Shown piece after piece: positions 47,126 through 54,651 of a stretch of DNA of 64,000 nt. Origin of the DNA: Palsa-744 sp036498265 (GTDB lineage: Bacteria > Actinomycetota > Thermoleophilia > Solirubrobacterales > Solirubrobacteraceae). Numbering within the stretch: position 1 is the first letter of the stretch; the number at the start of each line of letters is the position of its first letter. Under the pieces are notes generated by a model. The model worked only from the letters and a program-made list of their open reading frames with translations, was not told where the DNA came from and did not search any database. The stretch covers positions 1 to 64,000 of the forward strand of contig DASYFT010000018.1 in the NCBI GenBank assembly GCA_036498265.1. Reading direction: 5' to 3'. Both the position numbers and the translations under genes were made by a program.

Positions 47126-48508
47126 TCAGGCCGGCACCGACCGCGTCCGCGGCGGCGCCGGTGTCCGCCGCTGCAGGCGATCGGGCCTCGCCCGCGTGCG
47201 GTCCTCTGGCGAGGTGTCGTGGATGACGTTGGCCAGCGCCTCCACCACCTGCGGGTCGAACTGCGTGCCGGCGCGGCGGCTCAGCTCGGCGAGCGCCTCG
47301 TGCGGGCTCACGGCCGCCCTTGCGGCGCTCGACGTCAGCGCCGCGAAGGCCACGCAGACGGCTATGAGACGCGATCCAAGCGGGATGGCCGTGCCCGCGA
47401 GCCCGTCCGGGTAGCCGCTTCCGTCGAAGTGCTCGTTGGCGCTGCGCACGAGAGTGGCCGGCGCAGCGAGCGCGGGCGCGGCGTGAAGTATCCGGTGGCC
47501 GGCTATCGGATGGCGGCGAATGAGCTCGCGCTCGCGCTCACCGGCGTCGGCTCCCTTCGTCATCACCGCTTCGGGCACGGTCAGCAGGCCGATGTCGCGC
47601 AGGTCGGCGGCTAGCACGATGTCGTCGAGCTGCTCTTGCTGCAGGTCCAGCTCATGGCTGACCGCGATGATCCAGTGGGCGAGGTCCGGCGCCTGGTTGC
47701 GCAGCTCCGGCCGCCGCGCGGCGACGACCTCGAGCAGCACCTGCCGCAGCTGACCCCTGGCGGAGCGACGCTGGCGCTGCTTGCGCGCGCGCCGCCGTTG
47801 CGATGCGATCTCGAGCGCGGCACGGGGGTCGCCGGCCTCCTCGGGGACGCATACGTCGCCCTGAGAGGTCTCGATGAGCTGCTCGTCGTCGTCCTGCGGG
47901 GTGACCGCGTTGACCGCCGTGACGATCGCGCCGGCGGGAGACGTGGCTGTCGGCGCCAGCACCGCGAAGCCGCTTCCTTCGATGCGATACGCGCTGCCGT
48001 CGAGTCCTCCGGCGACATCGGCGAGCGAGCGAGCGAAATCGCGCAGCAGCTCGTCGCCGGCCCCATGACCGCGGTTGTCGTTGTAGACGGGCAGACCGTC
48101 GAGCTCGATCACGACGAGCACCCAGCGCTCGTGCGCGCCCGGAGCCAGCGCCCGTGCGAGATCGCTGTCGAGCTGCTCGCGGCTGGCCAGGCCGGTCAGC
48201 TCGTCCACCCGCGCGCTGCTGTGTTCGCGGGCGACCGCCATGGCGGCCTTGCTGACGAGCCAGACAAAGATGGTGGCGACGAGGGCGAGCGTGAACCAGA
48301 AGACGACGTCGGTGACCTGGCGCTGGACGTGGTCGAAGACGAGCAGGCCGACCGCGATCGAGGCGAAGACGGCAGGGCCGATGACGCTGCTCCATCCGCG
48401 TGGCTTGGCGATGCCGAGCGGGACACCGTGACGCCGCCGCGGCAGCCCCGACGCCGGTGCGGAAGGCTGGTGCGATTGCGCGGCGGGTCGGCGGCTGACG
48501 AAACCCAC
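47126..48508 (-). CDS. Membrane protein with degenerate GGDEF and degenerate HD-GYP domains
   Basis: This is a 460-residue protein with GTG start. Two membrane helices (about residues 40-85: PAVFASIAVGLLVFDHV, VFWFTLALVATIFVWLV) precede a GGDEF-like domain (VDELTGLASREQLDSDLARA) in which the signature reads EGSGF. A C-terminal HD-GYP-like domain follows: the GYP part survives (EHFDGSGYPDGLAG), but the HD pair is RD (ADLRDIGLLTVPEAV), the HHE triad is NEH and the downstream Asp of DAFDAM is lost (VAFAAL). Both enzymatic sites therefore look dead, and it is probably a c-di-GMP or protein-interaction pseudoenzyme. Confidence 0.85.
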   Translation of the reverse strand: MGFVSRRPAAQSHQPSAPASGLPRRRHGVPLGIAKPRGWSSVIGPAVFASIAVGLLVFDHVQRQVTDVVFWFTLALVATIFVWLVSKAAMAVAREHSSARVDELTGLASREQLDSDLARALAPGAHERWVLVVIELDGLPVYNDNRGHGAGDELLRDFARSLADVAGGLDGSAYRIEGSGFAVLAPTATSPAGAIVTAVNAVTPQDDDEQLIETSQGDVCVPEEAGDPRAALEIASQRRRARKQRQRRSARGQLRQVLLEVVAARRPELRNQAPDLAHWIIAVSHELDLQQEQLDDIVLAADLRDIGLLTVPEAVMTKGADAGERERELIRRHPIAGHRILHAAPALAAPATLVRSANEHFDGSGYPDGLAGTAIPLGSRLIAVCVAFAALTSSAARAAVSPHEALAELSRRAGTQFDPQVVEALANVIHDTSPEDRTRARPDRLQRRTPAPPRTRSVPA

Positions 48509-48546
48509 GGTATGTGAGCATCGGCTCTAGTGCGGCGCGACTCGTC

Positions 48547-48571
48547 CAAACGTCCAGCCAGCGGACGTTTG
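48547..48571. promoter_or_regulatory. 9-bp inverted repeat between divergent genes
   Basis: CAAACGTCC (48547-48555) and GGACGTTTG (48563-48571) are perfect reverse complements with a 7-base spacer. The element lies 39 bases upstream of the GGDEF/HD-GYP-like gene and about 50 bases upstream of the chosen start of the lysyl-oxidase-like gene, a fitting place for an operator acting on either. Confidence 0.4.
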
Positions 48572-48621
48572 ACCGATGTGACATATCCGAACGGACGCGC
48601 CGACCGCCCGTGGTTGTCGGC

Positions 48622-49587
48622 GTGTCCCCGCACCGGTTGCTGTGCCAATCTCAGGCCTTGTTGGCTCGGAGCTTGCGGCATGCACCCAAGGCCTTTTTTC
48701 CTGCGGCGGGGATGATCCTCGCCGCAGCGATCGCCGGCGCGATCTCGCAGTCCCCCACGCCCGTCCTTGCGTACTCGCCGGAAGGCGGCGTCGGGACGGG
48801 TGCCACGGGTCCCCCAGCCGCCTCCCCGGGCCCACCGGAGCCCGCGGGGACTACGGGCCCGAGGCCATGCGCGGCTCCGCCCTTCCGCCTGCGCTGCCCC
48901 GACCTGATCATGTCCGCCCCATCCGAGCTGCATCTCGACCGCAGCACGATCCCGGGCCACGTCCTGCTGCGAGCGGCAAGCTCGATCGACAACCACGGGC
49001 CGGGCCCGCTCGAGGTGAGCGCCCACCGCAGCGCACCACACTCCTGGATCGCCTACCAGGCGATCTACGACCGCAAGGGACGCCGTCACCTCTTTCGGAG
49101 CGCCGCCCGGCTCGTCTTCAAGTACGTCCCCGGAGCCCGGTACGGGTACGGCGACGTGGGGGCCGCGAGCTACTGGAAGTTCGAACACGCCGCCGCGTTC
49201 CAGTTGTGGGCGCTGGACGCTCACTTCCACGCGGTGAGGCTCGTGCGGACCGGACCCAAGGCGGACTACTGCCTGCGCGACCTGCTGCGCACGCGACCGT
49301 CGGCCTTTTCGCCGGATACGCCACGGTATGGGGCGTGCCGGCAGGACGCGGGTCTGCGCAGGGACCTGCTGGGGACCTCGAGCGGCTGGTCGGACGTGTA
49401 CCCCTACGAGTACCCGCAGCAGTGGATCGATGTCACGGGACTCCATGGGCGCTTCGCGTACGTGCAGATCGCCGACCCCGACGGCCTCCTGATCGAGCGG
49501 AACCACAGGAACAACGCGTCCGAGACCTATGTCGCGCTGCCCTCCGGCCGCGTGCTGGGGCATCGGATCGGCGTGTCACGGCCGTGA
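48622..49587 (+). CDS. Secreted lysyl oxidase-like protein
   Basis: This protein is about 321 residues from the GTG at 48622; the frame is open from 48514, and 48712 (MILAAAIAGAI) is another option. A signal segment (AAGMILAAAIAGAISQSPTPVLA) and a Pro/Gly linker precede the lysyl oxidase fold: LRCPDLIMSAPSELHLDR, then YWKFEHAAAFQLWALD, then YCLRD, then YPYEYPQQWIDVTGLHGRFAY and ADPDGLLIERNHRNNASE. In copper-active enzymes the second motif is WxWHxCHxHYHSM with several His; here only one His remains, so copper binding and amine oxidation are doubtful. Cysteines for disulfides are present. Confidence 0.82.
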   Translation: MSPHRLLCQSQALLARSLRHAPKAFFPAAGMILAAAIAGAISQSPTPVLAYSPEGGVGTGATGPPAASPGPPEPAGTTGPRPCAAPPFRLRCPDLIMSAPSELHLDRSTIPGHVLLRAASSIDNHGPGPLEVSAHRSAPHSWIAYQAIYDRKGRRHLFRSAARLVFKYVPGARYGYGDVGAASYWKFEHAAAFQLWALDAHFHAVRLVRTGPKADYCLRDLLRTRPSAFSPDTPRYGACRQDAGLRRDLLGTSSGWSDVYPYEYPQQWIDVTGLHGRFAYVQIADPDGLLIERNHRNNASETYVALPSGRVLGHRIGVSRP

Positions 49588-49668
49588 GGACGCGGCCGGC
49601 GGCACCGAAGCCGTCCCCGCGGCCGGCGGCCATGCCTCGGCTGGCAGGAGGGCATCTCCTTAAAGAGA

Positions 49669-49690
49669 AACCCCCGCATCAGCAGGGGTT
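49669..49690 (+). terminator. Hairpin after lysyl oxidase-like gene
   Basis: AACCCC (49669-49674) and GGGGTT (49685-49690) form a 6-bp stem around CGCATCAGCA, 82 bases after the stop at 49587. It is AT-flanked and would suit a terminator in either direction, although no long U-tract is present. Confidence 0.45.
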
Positions 49691-49727
49691 CCTCGGCACT
49701 CGCCTGTTACGGCGATACTAGCCTCAC

Positions 49728-50129
49728 ATGTCCGAGAACCTGGATCTCGTGCGCTCGATATACGCAGCCCGGGCCCAGGGCGACTACAGCTCGGACGACT
49801 GGGCGGCCGACGACATCGAATACACGGTGATCGATGGACCGGCACCCGGGATCACGAGGGGACGCCCGGCGGTGACCGGAGTGATCCGCGACTTTCTCAG
49901 CACGTGGGACCACCTCCGCGATGAGCTGGAACAGCTCCGCGAGCTCGACTCGGAGCGCGTGCTCGTCCTCCACCACTTCAGCGGGCGAGGTAAGGCGAGC
50001 GGCGTCGACATAGGCGAGGCAGGCGCGAAGACCGCGAGCGTGTTTCACATCCGGGGCGGGACCGTGTCGAGGATCGTCGTCTACTTCGACCGGGATCGGG
50101 CGCTAGCCGAGCTGGGTCTCGGGGAGTAG
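49728..50129 (+). CDS. SnoaL/NTF2-like protein
   Basis: This is a 133-residue fourth SnoaL-like paralogue in the window (MSENLDLVRSIYAARAQGDY). The middle segment DGPAPGITRGRPAVTGVIRD and the C-terminal VSRIVVYFDRDRALAELGLG match the family. The end resembles that of the 181-585 gene (KALKAVGLGE), so these are related paralogues rather than merely the same superfamily. It stands alone between the lysyl-oxidase-like gene and a small membrane gene. Its role is unknown. Confidence 0.82.
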   Translation: MSENLDLVRSIYAARAQGDYSSDDWAADDIEYTVIDGPAPGITRGRPAVTGVIRDFLSTWDHLRDELEQLRELDSERVLVLHHFSGRGKASGVDIGEAGAKTASVFHIRGGTVSRIVVYFDRDRALAELGLGE

Positions 50130-50161
50130 GCCGTGTCGCGCGAGGACCTCGAGGTTGGGCC

Positions 50162-50329
50162 ATGAGCGCGCGCAGCCGGACCCGGATGACGGTCTTCGGA
50201 GTCGTAATCGTCATCATCGCCGTGGCGTCGATCCTCGAACCGCCAGGCGTCGTGGAAGGGGTCGGTTACGCGGTGGTCGTCGTCGTGATGGTGTCCCTCT
50301 TGCTTCGCGAACGGAGACGACGGCGTTGA
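50162..50329 (+). CDS. 55-residue two-helix membrane protein
   Basis: ATG 50162 to TGA 50329 encodes MSARSRTRMTVFGVVIVIIA, a short loop with EPPGVVEG, a second hydrophobic helix (GYAVVVVVMVSLLLRE) and a basic end RRRRR. Two membrane helices with basic ends facing the cytoplasm form a coherent hairpin. A possible ribosome site (CGAGG) lies before the start. No family is recognised. Confidence 0.55.
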   Translation: MSARSRTRMTVFGVVIVIIAVASILEPPGVVEGVGYAVVVVVMVSLLLRERRRRR

Positions 50330-50367
50330 GCGACATAGATGGCTGGGTCCGCGAGGCGTGATTCGAT

Positions 50368-50883
50368 GTGCGGGTGCATGAGACCGCGAGCGATCTCGCG
50401 CGGGTCCAAGAGCTGCTCGATGTCAGCTATGCGTCTGCCGGGGAGCACCTGCTGAGCATCCATACGCCCGAGAGGCGGCTCCGGGCGGACCAGATCGCCG
50501 AGCGGCTCCAGGGCATGTGCCTGCTGGCGCTGGGCACGGTTACGGCCGATGGGCGGCCCATCGTGGGCCCGGTCGACGGCATCTTCTACCGGGGCGATTT
50601 CTACTTCGGGTCGGCGTCGGCCTCGCTGCGGTTCAGGCACATTCGACAGCGCCCGCGGGTGAGCGCGGTTCACCTGCCGGACGAGCACCTGGCCGTAACC
50701 GTGCACGGAACAGCGGTTGAGGTGGACGTGCGCTCCCCCGAGCTCGCGGGGTTCAAGCAGACGCTTCTGGACACCTACGTCCCTCGCTATGGCCCGGAGT
50801 GGGAGAGGTTCATCGAGAGCGGCGTGAGCTACGGCCGGATAACGGCCGACCGCATGTTCGCGTTCGCGGCGCCCGACTCCTGA
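50368..50883 (+). CDS. Pyridoxamine 5'-phosphate oxidase-like flavin-binding protein
   Basis: This 171-residue protein with GTG start has a split-barrel FMN-binding fold: CLLALGTVTADGRPIVGPVDGIF (about residues 50-72), YFGSASASLRFRHIRQRPRV (about 78-97) and VTVHGTAVEVD (about 110-120). This is the pattern of PNPOx-like and F420-dependent split-barrel proteins, of which actinobacteria have many. The bound cofactor (FMN, F420 or heme) cannot be decided. The final segment (SYGRITADRMFAFAA) closes the barrel. Confidence 0.75.
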   Translation: MRVHETASDLARVQELLDVSYASAGEHLLSIHTPERRLRADQIAERLQGMCLLALGTVTADGRPIVGPVDGIFYRGDFYFGSASASLRFRHIRQRPRVSAVHLPDEHLAVTVHGTAVEVDVRSPELAGFKQTLLDTYVPRYGPEWERFIESGVSYGRITADRMFAFAAPDS

Positions 50884-51042
50884 GGTCATGCGCGCGGCGC
50901 GGCGACTGCTTCTCGGACGAGGTCGCGGACGTGCTCCCGCTCGTCGCCTTCGTTGAAGGCGACCCAGAGCTGCAGCGGTGAGCTCGGAACCGGTGAAGCG
51001 CACAAACGCAACTAGCCTGCGCCGTTTGGGTTCGACAGCTGT

Positions 51043-51834
51043 GTGAGAAGAACGTCCACCGTCATTCTCCTGGCTTGGCTGCTTGCGGCGGGCGCGACGG
51101 CTCATGCGGCATCGCGTCATAAGCCATCGCGTCATGCGGCATCGCGTCATGGGGCATCCCGTGGTCATCACCAGACCCTGCCCGCGCTCTGCACGCCTAG
51201 TACCTCCCCACACAAATCGCGCTTGACGCCGTATCGGCGAACGATCGCGGCCAACCAGGTCGCGCAGGTGTACAGCCTCTGGGAAATTCCGCCGCCCCGG
51301 GTGGTCAAAGGCGTTGAAGGTCCAGAACATCGAATCTACGGCTGCGCCTATGGACACCGCGGGGCCATCTGGCTTGGGTCCGAACCGTCGAATGGCGGCG
51401 GCGGGAAGTACATGAACCTCAACGTGGGCGGCGACCGGAATGTGGTGCTCGCAGGGAGCATCGTGGCGTATGAGGATTACTCCCTGACCGAAGGCCTTGA
51501 GGGCTTCCGCTTCGGCGTTACGGTCAAGGACCTCAGGACGGGCAGGACGCTGCATCACGAACCAACCGGGAAACGGAAGGTCTGCGGTGAGTGTGAGTTG
51601 GAATTCGGATTCGGGCACACCACCGCGATCGTGGTGAACGAAGGTGGCGAAGTCGCCTGGATCGTCGAAGTTCCGGTCGACGAAGGCGGGGGCTACCAGG
51701 TCCACGCCGTCGACTCCGCGGGAAGCCGGGTGCTCGATTCAGGACCCGAGATCAATCCCTCGTCGCTGGCGCTTGGCGGCAGCACGCTCTATTGGATGCA
51801 TGGGGCACAAGCCGACACGGCGGCACTGCACTGA
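51043..51834 (+). CDS. Secreted hypothetical protein with His/Ser-rich N-terminal repeats
   Basis: This is a 263-residue protein, GTG start, with signal peptide STVILLAWLLAAGATAHAA. After it, residues 24-46 consist of short HAASRH/KPSRH-type repeats (three imperfect copies of GCATCGCGTCAT in DNA). The rest looks like a beta-rich domain with YGCAYGHRGAIWLG, VVNEGGEVAWIVEVP and a terminal SSLALGGSTLYWMHGA, reminiscent of beta-propeller blades. I recognise no named family. A broken paralogue lies at 62169-62535 on the opposite strand, across the accessory region. Confidence 0.7.
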   Translation: MRRTSTVILLAWLLAAGATAHAASRHKPSRHAASRHGASRGHHQTLPALCTPSTSPHKSRLTPYRRTIAANQVAQVYSLWEIPPPRVVKGVEGPEHRIYGCAYGHRGAIWLGSEPSNGGGGKYMNLNVGGDRNVVLAGSIVAYEDYSLTEGLEGFRFGVTVKDLRTGRTLHHEPTGKRKVCGECELEFGFGHTTAIVVNEGGEVAWIVEVPVDEGGGYQVHAVDSAGSRVLDSGPEINPSSLALGGSTLYWMHGAQADTAALH

Positions 51835-51883
51835 TCTCGGCACCACCGCGAGGCGCAACTTGACTGCCTGCGACTCCGGTGCC

Positions 51884-52480
51884 TCAGTCGTGGATGCGTT
51901 CTCCGCGCCGCAACATCTCGACGTATTGTGCGATGCGACGGTGGCGGGTCTCGGGGCGTTTGGCGTCGTTGATGCGCCAGATGATCGAGTAGCGGTTGCG
52001 GGCGTCGAGTTCGGCGAACGCTGCCGATGCGTCTTGGTCGCGGTCGAGTTCGCGTTGCAGATCCTCGGGGATCGAAGCGGTCCGTTGCCCTTTGTAGGCG
52101 GCGTCCCAGCGTCCGTCGGCCTTGGCGCGTTGAACCTCGGCGAGGCCGGCGGCTCGCATTCGCCGAGCGGAGGTGAGCAGTTCGACCTTCTCGCGGTTGA
52201 TCTCGGACCACCGACTTCGCGTAGATCGCGGCGTGAAGCGCTGTAGCCAGTACTGGTCGTCGTGACGTGCTTTCTGCCCGTCGATCCATCCAAAGCAAAG
52301 CGCCACCTCGATCGCCTCGGCGTAGGTGATCGATTGGACTGTCGAGCCCTTCTTGGCGATCATCAGCCAGATTGCCGAGCTCTGGTCGTGGTTGGCGTCC
52401 AGCCAGGCCTCGAAGTCGGCGGGCGTGACGAACTGGACCGGCTTGTCCGGAGTTGTAGGCGGGTCGTTCGAGTTGTTCAC
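51884..52480 (-). CDS. YdeI/OmpD-associated family protein
   Basis: This 198-residue protein has the family landmarks PADFEAWLDANHDQSSAIWL, SITYAEAIEVALCFGWIDGQ, TPRSTRSRWSEINREKVELL and the C-terminal NRYSIIWRINDAKRPETR. YdeI-like proteins are widespread and cytoplasmic, with links to stress resistance but no defined reaction. It is complete. It lies just left of the tRNA-Val fragment, so it is probably the last chromosomal gene before the island. Confidence 0.88.
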   Translation of the reverse strand: MNNSNDPPTTPDKPVQFVTPADFEAWLDANHDQSSAIWLMIAKKGSTVQSITYAEAIEVALCFGWIDGQKARHDDQYWLQRFTPRSTRSRWSEINREKVELLTSARRMRAAGLAEVQRAKADGRWDAAYKGQRTASIPEDLQRELDRDQDASAAFAELDARNRYSIIWRINDAKRPETRHRRIAQYVEMLRRGERIHD

Positions 52481-52516
52481 TAAGTGTTCGCGCTTCTTCG
52501 GAGCCAGCGCTGCCAG

Positions 52517-52559
52517 TGGGCGATACTGGGCTCGACCAGTGAGCTCCGCCTTGTCGAGG
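52517..52559 (-). repeat. Partial tRNA-Val copy, probable island attachment site
   Basis: These 43 bases match the tRNA-Val gene at 60482-60525. The first 19 bases (TGGGCGATACTGGGCTCGA) are identical; then there is one missing A and one C-to-G change, and identity continues through CTCCGCCTTGTCGAGG. The copy covers the tRNA 3' end, T arm, variable loop and anticodon loop and then stops. Such a direct repeat of a tRNA 3' part at the far end of an insertion is the mark of tyrosine-recombinase integration. The gene-free stretch 52560-52878 that follows holds only this scar and the mscL promoter region. Confidence 0.8.
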
Positions 52560-52878
52560 AAAACCAGCGGGCATCCTCGGGCGACGGCCGCGCCCGCTGA
52601 CCGATTGATCTTCGCCGCAAACTAGCAAGTGTTGAGCCGGGAGCGTCGAATCGGTCTCCCGCCGCTCTCCCGTCCAAAGTGCCTGAATAGTGTCCTATCC
52701 TGCTTCGTTTCGAGCCTGTTTCATACCGCGCGAATCGCTTGTGTTTATTGGGCCTTTCAGCCCTGACAAGGTCCGTGTCCAGTCTCGCTCGCGCTCAGGA
52801 TCTTGCACGACTGTCGTTGCTTGGACGACGATAGGATGCCGACTGATGAAGCTATCGAACACAAGGAGAACGCATTCG

Positions 52879-53289
52879 ATGTTCAAGGGTTTCAAGAACT
52901 TCCTGATGCAGGGCGAGTTGATCGTGATCGCCGTTGGTTTCGTCGTTGCGCTGGCCTTCAGTACGCTGATAAAAGCGTTCACCGACAACATAATCACCCC
53001 ATTGGTCAATGCAGCCGGGGGCGGTGGCACCAATGGACTTGGCGTGCACGTCAACGGACAGCTAATCAACTTTGGTGCATTCGTGTCCGCAATCATCTAC
53101 TTCATCATCTTTATGGCCGTTATCTACTTCGCGATCGTCGTGCCCTACCGTGCCTACCAGGCACGTCGCGGCAACACCGTTTTCGGCGAACCGGCGCCCA
53201 CGAAGTCCTGTCCGGAGTGCTTGAGCGGCGGACTGCCACTTGCGGCGAGCAGGTGCAAATTCTGCGCCGCCGCACTCCCCGCAGCCTGA
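52879..53289 (+). CDS. mscL: Large-conductance mechanosensitive channel MscL with C-terminal zinc ribbon
   Basis: This is a 136-residue MscL. ATG 52879 follows AAGGAGA with good spacing. The first helix FKNFLMQGELIVIAVGFVVA and pore-lining AFSTLIKAFTDNIITPLV are typical, as is the second helix IIYFIIFMAVIYFAIVVPY. The usual cytoplasmic bundle is replaced by a four-Cys ribbon (SCPEC at about 107 and CKFC at about 126). It releases osmolytes under hypo-osmotic shock. Codon use is less GC-rich than in the core genes. Confidence 0.93.
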   Translation: MFKGFKNFLMQGELIVIAVGFVVALAFSTLIKAFTDNIITPLVNAAGGGGTNGLGVHVNGQLINFGAFVSAIIYFIIFMAVIYFAIVVPYRAYQARRGNTVFGEPAPTKSCPECLSGGLPLAASRCKFCAAALPAA

Positions 53290-53599
53290 CGGCATCGAGC
53301 CACTAGTTCCAGATTGGACTTCCCACACTAACGGCTGGACGCACCCCCGGTGTCTGCTTGCTCTCGCGAGCAAACAATGGCCCCCCGACCAGCGCATCGC
53401 GCCCGTGAACTCGACGTCACTCGCTGTACTAGTCCCCGAGTGGCTGGTGGATCAGGTAGAGGTCGGATTTCAGCAGCCATGCGGGATCGCGCCATGGTGG
53501 CAACAGGCTGGCAACCGGCCGCGGCCGCGATGCGACGCGTGTTCCCCAGCTAACTCGGCACCGCGGCCGATCGACCACGCGGCGTTGGCGGCCGATCGC
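53290..53599. other. 310-bp stretch without a supported gene
   Basis: This sequence separates mscL from the convergent MerR-PAS-LuxR gene. Frames through it have no family features. The only pattern noted is a repeated GGCCGATCG word near 53565-53595, possibly part of the terminator region for the two converging genes. Confidence 0.4.
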
Positions 53600-54472
53600 C
53601 TACTGCGAGCGGGGAAACTGCATGTCGATCTCCCCTGCCTCCAGTGCGAGAGCGATCGCGTGCGCGCGGGTGTGCGCGCCGAGCTTCTTCAGAGAGCCTC
53701 TGACGCGGGACTCCACGGTGGTCACGGAGATCCCGAGGGCGTGCGCAATCGCCGCGCTCCGTTCGCCCATGGCGACACGCGTGATCACTTCTCGCTCCCG
53801 CTGGGTCAGCCGGCGGCCCCCGCCAGCCGGCCGGTTGGCCGGTTCCGTCCGCCCGGTTGCTGGGAAGACGAGCAGCGAGAGGTGTCGTCCTGGCTGAACC
53901 GCCGCCTTGGCGCTGTAGTCCACCAGCAGACGCCCCGACCCTGGGACGTCAAGCTCGAATGTCCCGCTCTGTGTGCCGTCGCGGATGAACTGCTGCCATA
54001 GCCGCTCGGTCTCGCCCGCGGTTCCGCGTGGCGAAAGGTCGTCGATGGAGAGAGCCAACAGCTGGCTGCGCGACAGGCGCAGGAGTAGCGATGCCGCACG
54101 GTTCACGTCCACGTAGCGCCGCCGGTCGTCGGCCACCAGCATCGGGACCAGGCTGTCCTCGAAAGAGGCGGTCGTGGTCGCGGTCACGGCGGCGTGCTGG
54201 GCCATCGCCGCCGCTGTCGACTGGTCTTCCTTGAACCTCGCCATGCGCGCGAGCCGCGCCGCGTGTGCGGCGGGGAGGCCGTCCCTCATGTGTCGCAGCA
54301 TGTATTCCGCGCGGGCTTGGTCGACGCGCGAATAGAGGCGATGTCCGGTGGCCGTGCGCGCGGGCTCGAGAACCCCGTAGCGACGCTCCCACTTTCGTAG
54401 GAGGTCCTTGCTCACACCGAGTCTGCGGCTGAGCTCGCTGATCGGTATCCAGGAGACGGTAGCGGCGGGCAC
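53600..54472 (-). CDS. Regulator with MerR, PAS-like and LuxR domains
   Basis: This 290-residue protein carries two DNA-binding domains. Residues 8-60 are a MerR-type winged helix (IPISELSRRLGVSKDLLRKW, RYGVLEPARTATGHRLYS). Residues 95-205 resemble a PAS domain (FEDSLVPMLVADDRRRYVDV, NRAASLLLRLSRSQLLALSI). Residues 222-285 are a LuxR/GerE domain (LTQREREVITRVAMGERSAA, VTTVESRVRGSLKKLGAHTR). Combining MerR and LuxR ends is uncommon and suggests bridging or dual-site binding with PAS-sensed input. It is divergent from a response regulator gene with 179 bases between. Confidence 0.85.
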   Translation of the reverse strand: MPAATVSWIPISELSRRLGVSKDLLRKWERRYGVLEPARTATGHRLYSRVDQARAEYMLRHMRDGLPAAHAARLARMARFKEDQSTAAAMAQHAAVTATTTASFEDSLVPMLVADDRRRYVDVNRAASLLLRLSRSQLLALSIDDLSPRGTAGETERLWQQFIRDGTQSGTFELDVPGSGRLLVDYSAKAAVQPGRHLSLLVFPATGRTEPANRPAGGGRRLTQREREVITRVAMGERSAAIAHALGISVTTVESRVRGSLKKLGAHTRAHAIALALEAGEIDMQFPRSQ

Positions 54473-54531
54473 GGTGGTGGTTAGGTGGACAGCTCTTGGA
54501 CAGAACCGCTTCTGCAGTGACCGGGTGGGGC

Positions 54532-54543
54532 AACCATGTGGTT
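54532..54543. promoter_or_regulatory. Inverted repeat in divergent regulator promoter region
   Basis: AACCA-TG-TGGTT is a 5-bp inverted repeat with 2-base spacer in the 179-bp gap between the MerR-PAS-LuxR gene and the response regulator. It may be the binding site of either regulator; short repeats of this size also occur by chance. Confidence 0.3.
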
Positions 54544-54651
54544 AGCCGGCCCGTCAGACGCCGGGCGCCGTGCAGCGCTAGCGCGACGTTCCTCGCGGGC
54601 CGGCGCCTCAGTAGCGCTGGCCCGCGAGACACGGAGCCGGCGGAAACCAAG

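Noticed and set aside
51100..51165. Short GCATCGCGTCAT repeats, possible CRISPR or regulatory array
   Set aside because: The units are 12-15 bp, uninterrupted and in frame inside a secreted protein gene; there are no spacers and no cas genes.
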